Assembly: GCA_030426145.1 (NCBI GenBank)
Contig: JAUHZF010000017.1
Span: 1 to 51,126 of the forward strand
Source: Polyangia bacterium
GTDB lineage: Bacteria; Myxococcota_A; Polyangia; Polyangiales; Polyangiaceae
DNA: 51,126 bases
Direction of reading: 5' to 3'
In this document: in pieces, positions 32,630-40,203 of the stretch
Numbering within the stretch: position 1 is the first letter of the stretch
Layout of the letters: every line of letters begins with the position of its first letter
Position numbers and translations under genes: made by a program
The notes under the pieces: generated by a model
Told to the model about the DNA's origin: nothing
Database searches by the model: none
Seen by the model: only the letters and a program-made list of their open reading frames with translations

Positions 32630-33649
32630 TCAACCCTGCCGGCGGAGCTTGGCGAAGGCGTCGCGAAGGGCTTGTCGTAGCGGGGCCCGGTGAACGAGCA
32701 CCGAGGCCACGTGTCCGCCGTCGAGCCACCGCAGCTCACTGCCGGACCAGAAGGCGTGAAGCGCTTCCGTCTGCTCCGGCGGTACGAGGGCATCGTCGCG
32801 ACAGCAGACGAGGATGGCGGCGTCTGGGCGTGCGGGCTTCTTTCGCACGCGACCTTGGTCGAAGAGGGTACCGAGCCGAGCCCGCGCTTCGGCAGGCGTG
32901 CCTTCGGCGAGGGTGAGGGCAGCGAAGTCGATGGCCCGTGCATAGGCCGACTCCGTGAAGATGGGCCGGGGGGTGAGTCCCGCCGCGATGGCCACCACGG
33001 CGAGCTCTTGCTCGACCGCGGCGGCGACCCGAGCGCTCATGAAACCACCCATGCTGAACCCCGCTAGCCCCAATGGAGTGCGGCCCGAGAGGCGTGCGAG
33101 CAACGCGCGGCTCTCGAGGATGATCGCCTCGTTGAGAAGTACGTGGTCGCTCACGGTCAGAACGGTGGCGCTACGTTGGGTCTCGCGACGTCGCGAGCCG
33201 TAGTAGGGCAGCTCGAAGAAGTAGAGCTCGTAGCCTTCTTCGACGAGGGGACCCCAGATCCACTCTCGCAGGCCGAATCCTTCCTCGCGTGCCCCGGCCA
33301 GCGCCAAGACCCGCCCCTCGATTGGGCGTCCCGCGGGGCGCAGCCGCTTGATACGACCTGCCGCGACCTCGGGCGGTAGCTCCGCGTGCGGCGAGTGGTA
33401 GCGACCGTCACTGCGCAGCATCACGGGCGTGGTGCGTGTGGGCGTGCGCAGACGAACTGGCTGCTCTTCGTCCCATACGATGTCGAGCGGCGAGACCGAC
33501 CGCTCTGCCACCGTCTCGCCGACCATGAAGCGGGCGATCACGTGGTGGTCACCCCAGCCGTGGCGAAAGAGTCGGTCGTAGCGGCCGGCGGCGATCATCG
33601 CCTCGTCGAGGCGGCGCCCAATGAGGGGCTTGGCTCGTGAGCTCACCAT
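32630..33649 (-). CDS. ABHD18-like alpha/beta hydrolase
   Basis: The 339-residue protein has the features of the ABHD18 (DUF2048) family, which is better known from eukaryotes but has bacterial members. These are a LALAGAREEGF oxyanion-side strand, FFELPYYGSRRRET and VSDHVLLNEAIILESRALL. The nucleophile elbow is GFSMGGFMSARVAAA (Ser at about 202), and the likely catalytic histidine is in WLDGGHVAS near the C-terminus. No signal peptide is seen, so it is cytoplasmic. The substrate is unknown. The ATG at 33649 overlaps the malic enzyme stop by one base (TGATG), so it is coupled to that gene. Confidence 0.8.
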   Translation of the reverse strand: MVSSRAKPLIGRRLDEAMIAAGRYDRLFRHGWGDHHVIARFMVGETVAERSVSPLDIVWDEEQPVRLRTPTRTTPVMLRSDGRYHSPHAELPPEVAAGRIKRLRPAGRPIEGRVLALAGAREEGFGLREWIWGPLVEEGYELYFFELPYYGSRRRETQRSATVLTVSDHVLLNEAIILESRALLARLSGRTPLGLAGFSMGGFMSARVAAAVEQELAVVAIAAGLTPRPIFTESAYARAIDFAALTLAEGTPAEARARLGTLFDQGRVRKKPARPDAAILVCCRDDALVPPEQTEALHAFWSGSELRWLDGGHVASVLVHRAPLRQALRDAFAKLRRQG

Positions 33650-35349
33650 CAAGCGGGGCGCAGGGCGGGGTAGCGTGGCTCCCACATCGCGTCGTGCACG
33701 CGCTCGCTGGCCTCTTCGCGGGTGAGCTTCTTTTCGCCTTGTTTCGAAGCCTCGACCGCGACCTCGATCGCGATCTTCCGGCTGATGGGACGGAGCCGGC
33801 GGAGGGTGGGGTAGAGGGCGTGGGTCGCGAGGTCGTCCTCCTCGACGAGGCTGGCCAGGGTCTCGGCGGCAATGGTGAACATCGCCTCGGTGACTTCCTT
33901 GGCGCCACCGACCAGCGCGCCGAGCCCCACGCCAGGGAAGATGTAGACGTTGTTGCCCTGACCGATGCGGAAGACCTTGCCCCCGTAGCTCACCACGTCG
34001 AATGGGCTCCCGCTCGCAACCAGCGCTCGTCCTTCGGTCCACTTGATGATGTCCTCGGGAACCGCTTCTGCTTTGCTGGTGGGGTTGGAGAAGGGGAACA
34101 CCACCGGGCGCTCGACCCCATCCGCCATCGCGCGGATCACCTCTTCGGTGAAGGTACCGGGTTGGCCGCTCGTGCCCACCAGCACGTGCGGCTTCATCTT
34201 GCGCACGGTATCGAGGAGGTCGTCGCCTTCGACCAAGTCGAGCTCGGCCGCGCGCTCGATCGGCATGGCCAGCTCCTTCTTGTAGACGTCGCGGAACTCG
34301 CGGTGGTCGGTGATGAGACCACGGCTGTCGAGCACCGCGAACCGACCACTCGCCTCTTCGGTCGATAGCCCTGCCCGTTCGAGGGCGTCGTGGAGCTGGC
34401 GGCCGATGCCCATGCCTGCCGCGCCGGCGCCGAGGATGACGATGCGCTGGTCCTTCAGAGGCACGCCGGTGATCCGGCTCGCGGCCATGACGCCCGACAG
34501 CGCTACCGCCGCCGTGCCCTGGATGTCGTCGTTGAAGCTGAGCAGCTTCGATCGGTAGCGGTCGAGCAGCTTGAAAGCGGTCCCCTTCTTGAAGTCCTCC
34601 CATTGCAGAAGGGCTTCGGGGAAGACCTCCTTCACGGCTTCGACGAACTCGTCGACGAGCTCGAAGTAGGGCTGACCGCGGAGGCGCGGGTGCCGGTATC
34701 CGATGTAGAGGGGGTCGTCGAGCAGCTCCTGGTTGTCGGTGCCGACGTCGAGGCTCACCGGAAGGACCTGAGTGGGGTGAATGCCCGCTGCCACGGTGTA
34801 GAGCGTGAGCTTGCCGATGGGGATCCCCATGCCTCCGGCGCCCTGGTCGCCGAGCCCGAGGATACGCTCGTTGTCGGTCACGACGATGAGCTTGATGCCG
34901 CCCATCGTCGTGCGGCGAAGCACGTCGGCGATACGGCCCCGCTGCTCGGGGGTGATGAATACCCCGCGGCCTCGGCGGAAGATGTGGCTGTAGGTCTGGC
35001 AGGCGCGGCCCACGGTCGGTGTGTAGACGATGGGCGCGAATTCTTCGATGTGGTCGAGCACCACCCGGTGAAAGAGGACCTCGTTGCGATCCTGCATCGC
35101 GGCGAGGCCGATGTATTGCTCGAGCGGGTCGGTCTTGCGCACGATGTTGGCGTAGGCCCGAACCAACTGCTGCGCTTCGGTGCTCGGGGTCGGGGGCAGC
35201 AGACCCTCGAGGTCGAACTGCCGTCGCTCGTCGACGCTGAACGCCGAGCCCTTGTTGTAGAGCGGATGCTGAAGCAGCTCCCGACCCCGCAGGTGGGTCT
35301 CGACGTAGGGCTGACCGTCTTCGTCGCGGTGGATCCGGTACGGCGTCAT
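33649..35349 (-). CDS. maeA: NAD-type malic enzyme
   Basis: The 566-residue protein equals the length of E. coli SfcA/MaeA. It decarboxylates malate to pyruvate with reduction of NAD or NADP, linking the TCA cycle to pyruvate. Signature blocks are FAPIVYTPTVGRACQ, ILGLGDQGAGGMGIPIGKLT (malic enzyme motif), FNDDIQGTAAV and the dinucleotide fold VILGAGAAGMGIG, with PFSNPTSKAEA late in the protein. The ATG at 35349 (MTPYRIHRD) is preferred over 35391 because family alignment begins there. The class I fumarase at 47940, in the same window but not linked, makes the malate substrate. The downstream ABHD18-like gene is coupled. Confidence 0.93.
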   Translation of the reverse strand: MTPYRIHRDEDGQPYVETHLRGRELLQHPLYNKGSAFSVDERRQFDLEGLLPPTPSTEAQQLVRAYANIVRKTDPLEQYIGLAAMQDRNEVLFHRVVLDHIEEFAPIVYTPTVGRACQTYSHIFRRGRGVFITPEQRGRIADVLRRTTMGGIKLIVVTDNERILGLGDQGAGGMGIPIGKLTLYTVAAGIHPTQVLPVSLDVGTDNQELLDDPLYIGYRHPRLRGQPYFELVDEFVEAVKEVFPEALLQWEDFKKGTAFKLLDRYRSKLLSFNDDIQGTAAVALSGVMAASRITGVPLKDQRIVILGAGAAGMGIGRQLHDALERAGLSTEEASGRFAVLDSRGLITDHREFRDVYKKELAMPIERAAELDLVEGDDLLDTVRKMKPHVLVGTSGQPGTFTEEVIRAMADGVERPVVFPFSNPTSKAEAVPEDIIKWTEGRALVASGSPFDVVSYGGKVFRIGQGNNVYIFPGVGLGALVGGAKEVTEAMFTIAAETLASLVEEDDLATHALYPTLRRLRPISRKIAIEVAVEASKQGEKKLTREEASERVHDAMWEPRYPALRPA

Positions 35350-35405
35350 GGCCCGTCTTATTGCATGGCTGCGAGTCGGCCGTCGGGCCAATCAGGACGA
35401 CACGG

Positions 35406-36617
35406 TCAGGCGTTGGTGCGCCAGGCGGCCCAGGGGTCGTAGTCCGGGTCGGGGGCTTCCTGAGGTGGGCGCAGCGCTTCGGGGACGCGGTGGAGGTTGA
35501 CCCGGATCCGGGTCCACATGGACGAGCGTCCACGCATGGGGTCGACGAGCACGTCGTTGGGCTCGAGGTGCGGCAGCACCTGCGGGTATCGTGCCTTCCA
35601 GCGCTCGAGTCCCGCCAGCGCCTCGGCTTTGTCCTTCGCTTTGGCGATGGTGATCAGCGGCATGCGCTTCGCTTTGGGGGATGCAGGGCCATCGCCGTCC
35701 GCCTCGTAGCGGTCGGCGAGCTCGAGCAGGCTCGTGAGGTCGCCGACGGCTTCGTCGATGCCTTGGTGCGGGTCGCCTTTGTCGGCGAAGCGGGCAGGCA
35801 CGGTCTTCACCGTGAAGTCGGCCGGCTCGCAGTCGGGGACCTCGTCCCAGAACAGGGGCGCCGAGACCCGCGCGTCGGGAAGAGGGCGCACCGAATAGGC
35901 CGAGGCAACGGTGTGGTCACGGGCGTTCTGGTTGTAGTCGAGAAAGACCCCGTGCCGCTCTTCCTTCCACCACGCGCTCGTCGCCTCGTGCGGGACCTTC
36001 TCTTCTACCGCTCGAGCCACGGCCCAAGCGGCGCGACGCACGTCGTCGTGCGTCCACTCGGCAGCGATGCGCACCACGATGTGAAAGCCACGCGAGCCGC
36101 TCGTCTTGGGCCAGCCCACCAAGCCGTGCTCCGTCAAGACCTCCTTGGCGACGAGCGCCACACGTCGGATCTGCGGAAAGGTCGTGGGCGGGGTGGGGTC
36201 GAGGTCGATCCGCAGCTCGTCGGGATGTACGAGATCGTCGGCGCGGACCGAATGGGGATGCAGCGCGAGGTTGCCGAGGTTGGCCACCCACAAGAGCTGT
36301 GCGGGCTCGCTGAGCACCAACTCGTCGGCGCTACGCCCTGAGGGATAACGAAGGGTGGTGATGGGCATCCACGCGGGGCGACTCTTGGGCGCGCGCTTCT
36401 GGTAGAAGAAGTCGCCGCCCACCCCATTGACGTAGCGCTTGAGTACGATGGGGCGATTCCGTACGCCCCGCAGCGCGCCTTCGGCCACCGCTTCGTAGTA
36501 GCGGACGAAGTCGAGCTTCGTGATCCCCGCCTCGGGAAAGTAGACCTTGTTCGGCGAGGTGATCTTCACCTCGCGGCCTCCGACCTCGAGGACGACCGGT
36601 GGCTCCTTCTTGGCCAT
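35406..36617 (-). CDS. Stand-alone LigD-type polymerase/primase domain protein
   Basis: The 403-residue protein is the polymerase module of bacterial NHEJ ligase D. It has EVKITSPNKVYFPEAGITKL, the catalytic acids in RIDLDPTP (D138, D140), SGSRGFHIVV and a third acid in VFLDYNQNARD, followed by SAYSVRP. PolDom adds ribo- or deoxyribonucleotides to broken ends during repair. No ligase or nuclease domain is attached. The last 90 residues contain LERWKARYPQVLPH, as found in other free-standing LigD polymerase proteins. No Ku or LigD ligase gene is visible. The IS630-type element begins 15 bases upstream of the ATG, so the former promoter has probably been displaced. Confidence 0.88.
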   Translation of the reverse strand: MAKKEPPVVLEVGGREVKITSPNKVYFPEAGITKLDFVRYYEAVAEGALRGVRNRPIVLKRYVNGVGGDFFYQKRAPKSRPAWMPITTLRYPSGRSADELVLSEPAQLLWVANLGNLALHPHSVRADDLVHPDELRIDLDPTPPTTFPQIRRVALVAKEVLTEHGLVGWPKTSGSRGFHIVVRIAAEWTHDDVRRAAWAVARAVEEKVPHEATSAWWKEERHGVFLDYNQNARDHTVASAYSVRPLPDARVSAPLFWDEVPDCEPADFTVKTVPARFADKGDPHQGIDEAVGDLTSLLELADRYEADGDGPASPKAKRMPLITIAKAKDKAEALAGLERWKARYPQVLPHLEPNDVLVDPMRGRSSMWTRIRVNLHRVPEALRPPQEAPDPDYDPWAAWRTNA

Positions 36618-36632
36618 CAGGCCTCGAGCCTA

Positions 36633-36656
36633 GTACAGCGTCCCCGAAGTTCGTAT
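36633..36656 (+). repeat. IS left inverted repeat
   Basis: The left end starts GTACAGCGTCCCC and is 24 bases long, identical to the reverse complement of the right end. The TA duplicated at insertion precedes it at 36631-36632. The ligD-like ATG is 15 bases away on the outside. Confidence 0.95.
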
Positions 36657-36759
36657 CGGCATGGTGGGGCTGTGTCGTTTGTGATCGCACTTTGTCCGAC
36701 CGAATTGCTACGCAGGCGGGCCAGATGCTTTCCATTCTTCGACGTAGCTGGCACGACAG

Positions 36760-37854
36760 ATGTCGATGTCGGGACCGTCGGCGGCACCAATCGAGCTCCC
36801 GTGGGAGTTGCGACAGGCGTTGGAGAAGTTGGCTCGGTCGACGTCGAAGCCCCATCGGTTGGTGGCCCGCGCAAAGATGGTTCGCATGGCCTGCCTCGGC
36901 ATGAGCAACGCCGAGATCGGCCGAAAGCTCGAGGTGACGGCCCAGACCGTTCGGAAGTGGCGGAAGCGCATCGTGGACGAGCCGAAGCTGGTTGCCCTCG
37001 AAGATGCGCCTCGTAGCGGGCGCCCGTCGCGGGTCCCCGTCGAAGTCCGGTGCTCGGTCATCAAGCTTGCTTGCGACCGCCCGAAGAAGGTCCGGTTCCG
37101 CAATCTCTGGACCCTCGGGTCGTTGCAGGATGCGATGGAGCGAGAGACAGGGTGGCGACTCAGCACCAGCGAGCTCAGCCGGATCCTGCGCTGTGAAGGG
37201 ATCAGGCCGCACCACGTGCGGATGTGGTTGCACAGCCCGGACGAGCAGTTCGAGGAGAAGGCCCGGCGCATCTGCACGCTCTACCTAAATCCACCAGCTG
37301 CGGCGACGGTGGTCTGTGTCGACGAGAAGCCAGGCATGCAGGCGCTCCGCCGACGCCATCCAACACGGCACCTGCCCAGCGAGGTCCGCTACGAGTTCGA
37401 GTACAAGCGGCACGGGACGAGCACGCTCATCGCGGCCTTCGATGTGAAAACGGGCGAAGTCTTCGGTCGGATCCGGCGGCGGACAGCAAAGGGGGTCGTC
37501 GCGTTTATGGAAGAGCTCGCGCAGAAGTACCCCACCGGGCCGGTATACGTCGTTTGGGACAACCTCAATGTGCACCATGATGGCCCCAACAAGCGCTGGA
37601 CGAAGTTCAACGAGCGGCACGGCAACCGTTTTCACTTCGTCCACACCCCGAAGCACGCGTCTTGGGTGAACCAGATCGAGCTGTGGTTCAGCATCCTGCA
37701 ACGACGCGTGCTGAGGTACGGATCCTTCGCCTCCAAGAGGGCACTCAGCGCATCGGTGGTGGCCTTCATCCAGCACTGGAATCGGCACGAGGCTCACCCG
37801 TTCCGCTGGACTTTTCGCGGTGTCCGCAAGAGCGTGCTGGCTGAGGCGGCCTGA
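36760..37854 (+). CDS. IS630-family transposase
   Basis: The 364-residue DDE transposase has an N-terminal helix-turn-helix (about 43-73, MACLGMSNAEIGRKLEVTAQ) and a winged domain (RLSTSELSRIL). Catalytic residues are in CVDEKPG (D188), VWDNLNVH (D267) and NQIELWF (E307), the D-D-E of IS630/Tc1-mariner enzymes. The reading frame is intact, so the element is potentially active. The ATG at 36760 follows a 100-base leader inside the left end that should carry the promoter. The accessory gene begins 17 bases after the stop. Confidence 0.95.
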   Translation: MSMSGPSAAPIELPWELRQALEKLARSTSKPHRLVARAKMVRMACLGMSNAEIGRKLEVTAQTVRKWRKRIVDEPKLVALEDAPRSGRPSRVPVEVRCSVIKLACDRPKKVRFRNLWTLGSLQDAMERETGWRLSTSELSRILRCEGIRPHHVRMWLHSPDEQFEEKARRICTLYLNPPAAATVVCVDEKPGMQALRRRHPTRHLPSEVRYEFEYKRHGTSTLIAAFDVKTGEVFGRIRRRTAKGVVAFMEELAQKYPTGPVYVVWDNLNVHHDGPNKRWTKFNERHGNRFHFVHTPKHASWVNQIELWFSILQRRVLRYGSFASKRALSASVVAFIQHWNRHEAHPFRWTFRGVRKSVLAEAA

Positions 37855-37871
37855 GCCGTCCGGCTCGCACG

Positions 37872-38183
37872 ATGCCCAAGTTCCTAGCCAGCGAGGACTA
37901 CGACCGTGATGCCTACGTCGAGATCGCTCTCGAACATCTTCAGGACCGCGGTCTCGACCATCTTCGCGTGCGACGGCACGCCGACCTCCTGGTGATTGAG
38001 TCCGGCCCCACCAAGGACTCGTACAAGCACGCCCGCCTCCGAAGAGTCACCAAACACCTTTGGCGACTCGAGATGGCCAAGCCTCGGGGCGGCTGGGAGC
38101 CAACCCCCTTTCGCGATCTCCTTAAGGAGCTACTCCCTCTACTCACCGACTCGTTCGGCTGGGCGCTCACCCCGGTCGAGTGA
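37872..38183 (+). CDS. IS-borne accessory protein of unknown function
   Basis: The 103-residue product lies wholly inside the IS between the transposase and the right end (5 bases from stop to repeat). It has no signal peptide or membrane helix. The sequence is rich in charged residues, with ADLLVIESGPTKDSYKHARL, HLWRLEMAKPRGGWEPTP and a helical C-terminus (FRDLLKELLPLLTDSFGWAL). I do not recognise it. IS630 elements normally have a single gene, so this is either a regulator of transposition or a passenger. Codon use matches the transposase. Confidence 0.7.
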   Translation: MPKFLASEDYDRDAYVEIALEHLQDRGLDHLRVRRHADLLVIESGPTKDSYKHARLRRVTKHLWRLEMAKPRGGWEPTPFRDLLKELLPLLTDSFGWALTPVE

Positions 38184-38188
38184 TCGCA

Positions 38189-38212
38189 ATACGAACTTCG
38201 GGGACGCTGTAC
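38189..38212 (-). repeat. IS right inverted repeat
   Basis: It is a perfect 24-base match to the reverse complement of the left end. The TA at 38213-38214 is the second copy of the target duplication. Confidence 0.95.
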
Positions 38213-38271
38213 TAGATGTGTTTCCCTGGGGTCGCCACACCTCGAATCGTCCCCGGCAAGGCGCGGGCGCC

Positions 38272-38295
38272 CCCTCGACTTCGCGTCGTCGAGGG
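38272..38295 (-). terminator. Hairpin downstream of the OYE-family gene
   Basis: CCCTCGAC at 38272-38279 pairs with GTCGAGGG at 38288-38295 across an 8-base loop. On the minus strand it follows the stop of the oxidoreductase (38310) by 14 bases. There is no run of T, so it is only terminator-like. Confidence 0.35.
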
Positions 38296-38309
38296 TGAGG
38301 TCTCGTACG

Positions 38310-39536
38310 TCACGCCCTCACGGCGGCGATCGGCGGGAAGCCACGCTGGGGCATGAAGTAGGCGAGCCCAGCGGCTACCCGGCCGAGCCCGGACGACGGT
38401 CTCCCGCCCGAGGCGAGGCGGTGCATCTGTCGCTGGTACCAAGCGATCTGCATGAAGGCATCCACCTCCTTGATGCCGGTCTCGAGGTCGACCCGCTCGG
38501 CGCCATCCGTGGCACCGTCGAGGAGGCGCTCTGGCAGGTCGGGCTCGACGCAGAGCGGGCGCCCCATCCCGATGACATCGACACCCTCGCTCAGCGCCTC
38601 CATCATCCCGGCGCGGGTGCGGAAGCCCCCGGTCACCATGAGGGGCATGGTCTTTACCCGGGCACGCACCTGCTCGGCGTAATCGAGGAAGTAGGCCTCG
38701 CGTCGTTGGGAGCTCTCGCGTCGTTTGGCGCCCACCATGGCTGCGGCCTCGTAGGTGCCGCCGGAGATCTCGAGCAGGTCGAGGCCCTCGGCTTCGAGGG
38801 CCTCCACCACGCGCATCGAAGCCTCGGGCTCGATGCCACCGCGCTGGAAGTCGGCGCTGTTGAGCTTCATCCCCACGGGATAGCTCTTGCCGACTGCGCC
38901 CCGAACCGCGCGCAGCACCTCGATGGCGAAACGCCGTCGCTTGTCCTCGGTACCACCCCAGGCATCTTCGCGCTGATTGGTCAGCGGAGAGAGGAACTGG
39001 CTTACGAGGTAGCCGTGGGCACCGTGGATCTGCACCCCATCGAAGCCGGCCGCCTTGGCGATGGCGGCGGTGTGCGCGAAGCGGTCGATGATGCTTTCGA
39101 TCTCGGGGCGGGTCAGGGCCCGCGGCTTGGCGAAGGCGCCCTTGATCTTGGCGCGCATCGGGACCGCAGAGGGCGCGACGGGTCGCGGCGTGAGGTGCCG
39201 TGGGGTCTGTCGCCCGGGGTGATTGATCTGCATCCAGAGCTGCGACGCGGGTCGCGTATCGTGAACCGCGCCCGCCCAGGCCTGCAGGCCCCCCAGGTCT
39301 CGATCGTCCTCGACGACCACGTTGCCCGGCTCGCCGATGTGGTTTCGGTCGATCATCACGTTGCCGGTGATGATCAGCCCCGCACCCCCGCGCGCCCAGG
39401 CGCGATAGAGCTCGAGGTGCCCTTCGGTGGGGGCGCCATCGGCACCGGCGATGCGCTCGCTCAGGGCGGCCTTGGCGAGTCGGTTGGCAAGTTCGGCACC
39501 ACGGCCGAGGGCGAGGGGGGAGGCGAGCTCGGTCAT
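38310..39536 (-). CDS. OYE-family NADH:flavin oxidoreductase
   Basis: The 408-residue protein is a TIM-barrel flavin reductase of the old yellow enzyme family. Landmarks are LANRLAKAALSERIA (N-terminal), INHPGRQTP (FMN and substrate region) and the classical signature GVQIHGAHGYLVSQFLSP, then NQREDAWGG and FAIEVLRAVR. MPLMVTGGFRT and IGMGRPL bind the FMN phosphate near the C-terminus. These enzymes reduce activated C=C bonds in enones, enoates or nitro compounds using NAD(P)H. The ATG at 39536 overlaps the TetR stop by 4 bases (ATGA), so the regulator is translated just before it. It probably serves detoxification of an electrophile; the compound is unknown. Confidence 0.92.
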   Translation of the reverse strand: MTELASPLALGRGAELANRLAKAALSERIAGADGAPTEGHLELYRAWARGGAGLIITGNVMIDRNHIGEPGNVVVEDDRDLGGLQAWAGAVHDTRPASQLWMQINHPGRQTPRHLTPRPVAPSAVPMRAKIKGAFAKPRALTRPEIESIIDRFAHTAAIAKAAGFDGVQIHGAHGYLVSQFLSPLTNQREDAWGGTEDKRRRFAIEVLRAVRGAVGKSYPVGMKLNSADFQRGGIEPEASMRVVEALEAEGLDLLEISGGTYEAAAMVGAKRRESSQRREAYFLDYAEQVRARVKTMPLMVTGGFRTRAGMMEALSEGVDVIGMGRPLCVEPDLPERLLDGATDGAERVDLETGIKEVDAFMQIAWYQRQMHRLASGGRPSSGLGRVAAGLAYFMPQRGFPPIAAVRA

Positions 39537-40108
39537 GCGATCTCTCCAGGTTTGGGGGTGAGGTGGGCGACGAGGCGACGCGCCGAAGCGAGGGCCACGT
39601 CTCGGTCGGTATCGGCGAGGGCCCCGATGTTGACGCGCCCGCTCGACGCCAACGAGACGAGGCCGTGCAGGGCGGCGTAGAGAAGCCTCGCGTCGGCTTC
39701 GGGATCGGCGCTGCCGCAAGCGCGGATGCGGTCGACGAGGGTGTTCCAGATCATGAGCCCCGGCATCGGCTGGTCCATGGCGCCCGATCGCTTGAGGGCC
39801 CCCCAGTCGAAGCGATGCACGAACATCAGGGCGTAGAGGGCCGGGCTGTCGAGACCAAACGCGACGAAGGCAGCGGCGACGTCGGCCAGCGACTCGCGCT
39901 CGGCCAAGGCGCTGGAGAGGCGATCGTGGAGAAGCGCCATCCCGGCCTGCGAGACCGCAAACAAGAAGCCGTCGAGCGAGCCCCAGTGGTGGTAGAGCAC
40001 CGAGGTCGTCTTGCCGAGGAAGCTCCCCAGCCGCCGCGCGGTGAGGTCTTCGAAGCCGAGCTCGCCAGAGGCCAGCGCGTCGCGAACATGAAGGACGGGA
40101 TCGGACAT
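39533..40108 (-). CDS. TetR-family transcriptional regulator
   Basis: The 191-residue protein has a TetR-type helix-turn-helix at about residues 17-45 (GFEDLTARRLGSFLGKTTSV, then LYHHWGSLDGFL), followed by an all-helical ligand domain. Its stop overlaps the OYE-family start by 4 bases, so the pair forms one operon. It is divergent from purK, with operator-like palindromes in the gap. TetR regulators next to OYE enzymes commonly respond to the electrophile their enzyme removes. The ATG at 40108 (MSDPVLHV) is preferred over 40276. Confidence 0.88.
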   Translation of the reverse strand: MSDPVLHVRDALASGELGFEDLTARRLGSFLGKTTSVLYHHWGSLDGFLFAVSQAGMALLHDRLSSALAERESLADVAAAFVAFGLDSPALYALMFVHRFDWGALKRSGAMDQPMPGLMIWNTLVDRIRACGSADPEADARLLYAALHGLVSLASSGRVNIGALADTDRDVALASARRLVAHLTPKPGEIA

Positions 40109-40111
40109 ACG

Positions 40112-40147
40112 TAACGCCGTTATGGCGCTAGTCGTAACAATGTTACG
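40112..40147. promoter_or_regulatory. Two operator-like palindromes in the tetR-purK gap
   Basis: TAACG-C-CGTTA (40112-40122) and CGTAAC-AAT-GTTACG (40133-40147) are both perfect palindromes sharing the half-site CGTTA/GTTACG. They lie 4 and 25 bases upstream of the TetR start. Two related sites close to an autoregulated gene fit TetR binding sites. purK starts 57 bases further on and may be affected too. Confidence 0.6.
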
Positions 40148-40203
40148 TGGGCTGTCAAGCCATTCGATGTTAGGGATTCGGTCCCCAAACGAGGCCCTGC
40201 ACC

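Larger units (their letters stand above)
36633..38212. mobile_element. IS630-family insertion sequence, apparently complete
   Basis: The element is bounded by perfect 24-bp inverted repeats at 36633-36656 and 38189-38212. It is flanked on both sides by TA (36631-36632 and 38213-38214), the target duplication typical of IS630. It carries an intact transposase gene and a second small gene. Its length is 1580 bases. It lies between the LigD-polymerase start and the 3' end of the OYE-family gene. Perfect ends and an undamaged transposase point to recent insertion. Confidence 0.93.

Noticed and set aside
33650..35533. Upstream extension of the ABHD18-like frame
   Set aside because: It lies over the malic enzyme in another frame; the TGATG junction at 33649-33651 gives a natural start.
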